NCBI GenBank assembly: GCA_902490735.1
Contig: CABUFC010000001.1
Location: 248,001 to 312,000 of the forward strand
Reading direction: 5' to 3'
Source of the DNA: an uncultured Oscillospiraceae bacterium
GTDB taxonomy: Bacteria; Bacillota; Clostridia; Oscillospirales; Acutalibacteraceae
DNA: 64,000 nucleotides
In this document: piece after piece, positions 60,612 through 64,000 of the stretch
Layout of the letters: each line of letters begins with the position of its first letter
Position numbering within the stretch: position 1 is the stretch's first letter
The notes under the pieces: generated by a model
What the model saw: only the letters and a program-made list of their open reading frames with translations
Databases searched by the model: none
Told to the model about the DNA's origin: nothing
Position numbers and translations under genes: made by a program

Positions 60612-61646
60612 TTGGATAAAAAAGATATAAAATCGCTTTATCTTGATGAACTTATTTTTGAGTTTAAAAAATTAAACGAGCCTTCTTTTAAAGCTAAGCA
60701 GGTATTTTCCTGGTTACATAAAAAAGGTGCATCTTCTTTTGATGAAATGACCAATATTTCTAAGGATCTTCGATCGACATTATATGACAATTTTGTAATT
60801 CGAGATGTCAATATTATCAAAAAACTTGAATCTAAAGTTGATAATACTGTAAAATATCTTTATTCACTATGTGATGGTCAAATAGTTGAATGTGTAGCGA
60901 TGAAATACAACTATGGTTATTCGCTCTGCATTTCAACTCAAGTTGGTTGCAGAATGGGTTGTAGCTTTTGCGCTTCGGGGCTTTTAGGTTTAACCCGTAA
61001 TTTAACTGCTTCTGAAATGGTTTCAGAAGTATTATCTGCACAAAATGATTTAAATAAAAGAATATCACATATTGTTTTAATGGGAATAGGCGAGCCGCTT
61101 GATAATTATGATAATGTTGTACGCTTTTTAAGGCTGATATCTTCAACCGAAGGTTTAAATATTGGTCTTCGAAACATATCGTTAAGTACTTGCGGTTTGG
61201 TTCCTAGAATATATGATTTAATGAGTGAAAAACTGCCAATTACTTTATCGATTAGTTTGCATGCCCCAAGCGATGAAATTCGCGATAAAATTATGAAAAT
61301 CAACCATACTTATAAGTTAGACAAGTTAATATTGGCATGCAAAAAGTACTTTAATGAAACCGGTAGACGTATAACATTTGAATATGCTCTGATTGCAGGA
61401 GTTAACGACAGCGATGAGTGTGCATTTAAACTAAAACAATTATTAGATGGCCTTATGTGTCATATTAATTTAATACCTGCAAATCCTATCAAAGAAAACC
61501 AGTACAAAAAACCGGACGATAAATCTTTACACAGGTTTAAAAATAAACTTGCATCATATGGTCTTAATGTAACAATTAGACGAACATTAGGTTCAGATAT
61601 TAACGCATCGTGCGGTCAGTTAAGGAATTCCATTATAGGTGGGTGA
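60612..61646 (+). CDS. rlmN: dual-specificity 23S rRNA/tRNA m2A methyltransferase RlmN
   Basis: RlmN is a radical SAM enzyme that methylates A2503 of 23S rRNA and A37 of some tRNAs. The 344-residue protein holds VGCRMGCSFCASGLLGLTRN with the CxxxCxxC cluster, VLMGIGEPLDNYDNV, LSTCGLVP, and the C-terminal RRTLGSDINASCGQL with the second essential cysteine. Tandem TTG codons (60609, 60612) follow AAGGAG, and 60612 has the better spacing. Confidence 0.95.
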   Translation: MDKKDIKSLYLDELIFEFKKLNEPSFKAKQVFSWLHKKGASSFDEMTNISKDLRSTLYDNFVIRDVNIIKKLESKVDNTVKYLYSLCDGQIVECVAMKYNYGYSLCISTQVGCRMGCSFCASGLLGLTRNLTASEMVSEVLSAQNDLNKRISHIVLMGIGEPLDNYDNVVRFLRLISSTEGLNIGLRNISLSTCGLVPRIYDLMSEKLPITLSISLHAPSDEIRDKIMKINHTYKLDKLILACKKYFNETGRRITFEYALIAGVNDSDECAFKLKQLLDGLMCHINLIPANPIKENQYKKPDDKSLHRFKNKLASYGLNVTIRRTLGSDINASCGQLRNSIIGG

Positions 61647-61650
61647 GAAG

Positions 61651-62379
61651 ATGAAATTTAAAGCTCTTAGCGATAAAGGTAAAATCAGAAAAATTAACGA
61701 AGATGCCTATTCTGTTGACTATTTAAGCGATACGGCTTTATATGCAATAGTTTGTGACGGTATGGGCGGCGCTAACGGCGGTTTGACAGCAGCAAGCAAT
61801 GCTTGCGATATTATAGCAGACAGGATTAAATCTTCCTACTCCGTATCTCTTAATAAGAATTCTGCAAGACATTTAATTAATTCAGCAATTGAGACTGCAA
61901 ATTCAATTATTTACGATATGTCTAAAGTAGACAAAAATTTATCCGGTATGGGTACAACGGTTGTTGCAGCATTAATAGTCGATAATATTCTCTTATTAGC
62001 ACACGCAGGAGACAGCAGGTGTTATTTACTTCGCCATAATGAATTATATAGGCTTACTGTTGATCACTCTATTGTGCAAATTATGGTTGACAGCGGTCAA
62101 ATAACCGAAGCAGAAGCAAATAAGCACCCGAATAAAAACGTTATAACAAGAGCTCTTGGCACAAGCAAGGATATTGATCTTGACTTTAATGAAATTGCTT
62201 TACAGCAAAATGACATTGTTTTACTTTGCACCGACGGATTGACTAATTCACTTAGTGAACAATCTATCCTCGATGTTTTAAATAGCAATAATTTTGAAGA
62301 TATTCCGGCAAAGCTTGTTGAGAAATCAAACAACGCCGGCGGCGGAGATAATATCACCGCTGTGGTACTTTCGTTGTAA
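61651..62379 (+). CDS. prpC: PP2C-family serine/threonine phosphatase PrpC/Stp
   Basis: A 242-residue PPM phosphatase. SDKGKIRKINEDAYSVDY starts the fold, YAIVCDGMGGANGG holds the metal aspartates, LLAHAGDSRCYLLR and VLLCTDGLTNSLSE, then GGDNITAVVLSL complete it. It reverses phosphorylation by PrkC, encoded 11 bases downstream. ATG 61651 is chosen over the GTG-type start at 61639, which lies in the binding site. Confidence 0.94.
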   Translation: MKFKALSDKGKIRKINEDAYSVDYLSDTALYAIVCDGMGGANGGLTAASNACDIIADRIKSSYSVSLNKNSARHLINSAIETANSIIYDMSKVDKNLSGMGTTVVAALIVDNILLLAHAGDSRCYLLRHNELYRLTVDHSIVQIMVDSGQITEAEANKHPNKNVITRALGTSKDIDLDFNEIALQQNDIVLLCTDGLTNSLSEQSILDVLNSNNFEDIPAKLVEKSNNAGGGDNITAVVLSL

Positions 62380-62390
62380 GAGGTAATTTT

Positions 62391-64000
62391 ATGGACAAAT
62401 TTGTTGGCAAAAGATTAGACGGCCGATATGAAATTAAAGAGATTATCGGCATTGGCGGTATGGCTGTTGTATATAAAGCCTATGATAATATTGAAGACCG
62501 CATTGTTGCAATTAAAATTTTAAAAGAAGAATTTTCTTCTAATGAAGAATTTCTGCGTCGTTTTAAAAACGAATGCAAAGCAATTGCTGTGCTTAATCAT
62601 CCTAATATTGTTAAGGTTTACGATGTTAGTTTCGGCGAAATTTTTCAATATATTGTAATGGAATATATCGAGGGTATAACTTTAAAAACATATATTGAAA
62701 AACAGGGAAGCCTCCCTTGGAGAGATGCAGTTAACTTTACAATCCAAATTTTGCGCGGCATTCAACATGCGCACGATAAGGGCATAGTTCATAGGGATAT
62801 TAAGCCGCAAAACATTATGGTTTTAAATGATAACACCATAAAAGTTACTGATTTTGGCATTGCCCGCTTTGCACGCAATGAATACAAAACTATGACTGAC
62901 AAGGCCATCGGTTCCGTCCACTACATAAGCCCCGAGCAGGCAAAGGGTGAACAAACAGATGAAAAGACCGATATTTATTCAGTTGGTGTTATGTTATATG
63001 AAATGCTTACAGGCACACTTCCGTTTGTAGCTGAAAGTGCTGTTTCTGTTGCTATTATGCAGCTTCAAAGCGAAGCCAAACTTCCAAGCACCATCAATCC
63101 TTCAATACCAATAGGAATTGAACAAATCACCATGCGTGCTATGAAGAAAAATACTACAGAGCGCTATGCTTCCGCAGCTGAAATGCTTCGCGACTTAGAG
63201 AGATTTAAAAAGGATCCGGATCTTATATTTGAAAATCAAGTATTCGTTGATGATTCTCCTACCAAATTCATGGACGAATACACTGATCCATTTGAAGCTG
63301 AAAAGAATAACGAAACAGAAAACGAGCAGGTAAAACCGCCCATTATTCCAATACTTACAGGTGTTGCCGCAGTTCTTATTATATTTTTAATTATTTTTGG
63401 AATTTTTGCGGCAAAATTCTTGTTTTCGTCTTCAGGCGAGTCTTTCCCATGCCCGAATTTAATCGGTCAAAAATACGATTCTATTGAGTCCTCAAACGAT
63501 TACAAGTTAGAGGTTATACAAGGATACAGTCCAAATACCGAGTATGGAGTAATTTATGACCAAACACCGACAGTTGGCAAAGACATTAAAAAAGGTACAA
63601 TTATTAAAGTTTATGTAAGCATGGGTCAAAAAACGGTTAAAGTGCCGGATCTTACAAATTATGACGTTTCAAAAGCAACTTCTATTCTTACTTCTCAAGG
63701 CCTTGAGTACGAAATTATTGATAGGCCCGACGAAAATGTTGCTGCTAATACAGTTATAGAAACCAATCCGGGACGCGACTCTAATGTATACGTTGGTACC
63801 AAGGTGCAAATATACGTTTCTACCGGTGCACCTACTGTATATGTTAATTTGCCTTCAGTAACCGGCCTTTCATTAGAAGACGCTAAACGTATAATCGAAC
63901 AAAACGGGCTTACTGTCGGCACTGTTACTTCCGTCGAATCAGATGCAAGTCACAAAAACTTAGTAGTTTCTCAAGACCCGGCACCAACATCCTCAAACAA
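62391..64000 (+). CDS. prkC: PASTA-domain serine/threonine kinase PrkC, 3' end outside window
   Basis: The gene opens at ATG 62391 behind AAGAGG and runs off the right edge (536 codons seen). The kinase domain (about 1-275) shows IIGIGGMAVVYKAYD, VAIKILKEEF, GIVHRDIKPQNIMVL and VTDFGIARF. A membrane span follows near residues 325-350 (IIPILTGVAAVLIIFLIIF), then at least three PASTA repeats such as VKVPDLTNYDVSKATSILTS. In Bacillus PrkC senses peptidoglycan fragments in germination and growth. rsgA usually follows. Confidence 0.95.
   Translation, partial: MDKFVGKRLDGRYEIKEIIGIGGMAVVYKAYDNIEDRIVAIKILKEEFSSNEEFLRRFKNECKAIAVLNHPNIVKVYDVSFGEIFQYIVMEYIEGITLKTYIEKQGSLPWRDAVNFTIQILRGIQHAHDKGIVHRDIKPQNIMVLNDNTIKVTDFGIARFARNEYKTMTDKAIGSVHYISPEQAKGEQTDEKTDIYSVGVMLYEMLTGTLPFVAESAVSVAIMQLQSEAKLPSTINPSIPIGIEQITMRAMKKNTTERYASAAEMLRDLERFKKDPDLIFENQVFVDDSPTKFMDEYTDPFEAEKNNETENEQVKPPIIPILTGVAAVLIIFLIIFGIFAAKFLFSSSGESFPCPNLIGQKYDSIESSNDYKLEVIQGYSPNTEYGVIYDQTPTVGKDIKKGTIIKVYVSMGQKTVKVPDLTNYDVSKATSILTSQGLEYEIIDRPDENVAANTVIETNPGRDSNVYVGTKVQIYVSTGAPTVYVNLPSVTGLSLEDAKRIIEQNGLTVGTVTSVESDASHKNLVVSQDPAPTSSN

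Overview
The window is about 64 kb of AT-rich chromosome from an endospore-forming Firmicute of class Clostridia. Support for this: spoIIR, both dipicolinate synthase genes (spoVFA/spoVFB), pdaB, a GerW/YtfJ protein, remA, argR, a Gram-positive-type LexA box, the MEP isoprenoid pathway (ispE, dxs, ispA), GGAGG-type ribosome binding sites and frequent TTG/GTG starts. The gene order (dnaG-rpoD, scpA-scpB, nusB-xseA-xseB-ispA-dxs-tlyA-nadK-argR-recN, yicC-remA-gmk-rpoZ-priA-def-fmt-rsmB-rlmN-prpC-prkC) would fit an Oscillospirales/Ruminococcaceae-like lineage, but that placement is an inference. Most of the window is core genome. I see no CRISPR array, phage or intact insertion sequence.

Layout. 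1-720 (minus): an ACT-domain/UPF0210 pair. 850-3342: Lrp regulator, aminotransferase, ispE. 3394-4957: spoIIR, rpmE, YigZ-family gene. 5010-15359: dGTPase-like gene, dnaG, rpoD, an Rrf2/TSCPD pair, an M50 protease, scpA/scpB, gerW-like gene, dacF-like gene, rluB and a GNAT-like gene. 15433-18637: a three-gene biotin-dependent carboxyl-transfer module (carboxyltransferase, biotin carrier, oxaloacetate decarboxylase/5S-type subunit) without a membrane pump subunit, followed by secG. 18990-24491: a second D,D-carboxypeptidase, a phosphoesterase, rpsB-tsf and spoVFB/spoVFA. 24648-29835: murC, a decayed glycerophosphotransferase-like remnant, pdaB, an AEC transporter, a FabG-like reductase, a DivIVA-like coiled-coil gene and a small membrane protein. 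29972-33962: a class A PBP and an SOS-type Y-family polymerase operon.

34063-43160 is the accessory part. It holds orphan genes, a TetR-like remnant, a collapsed glycosyltransferase pseudogene and a surface-polysaccharide cluster (GT4, LicD, TarI/IspD-type cytidylyltransferase, GT2, Wzy-like polymerase, Wzx-like flippase). Parts of it are clearly richer in G+C than the flanks (31 of 60 bases at 36061-36120 and 30 of 60 at 41881-41940, against 18 of 60 at 45481-45540). A tRNA-Leu(UAG) gene closes the region. From 43277 to the end the core genome resumes in two long same-strand runs, ending inside the PASTA kinase gene prkC.

The points most worth a second look are the following. Long hairpins in front of spoIIR and pdaB bury the ribosome binding site in their 3' arm with nearly identical geometry (13-bp stem, 16-nt loop), and dacF has a looser version. 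The pump-less biotin module has altered oxyanion-hole motifs. The polysaccharide island lies beside a tRNA gene and has decayed genes at its edges. A TsaD-like paralogue sits between nusB and xseA.
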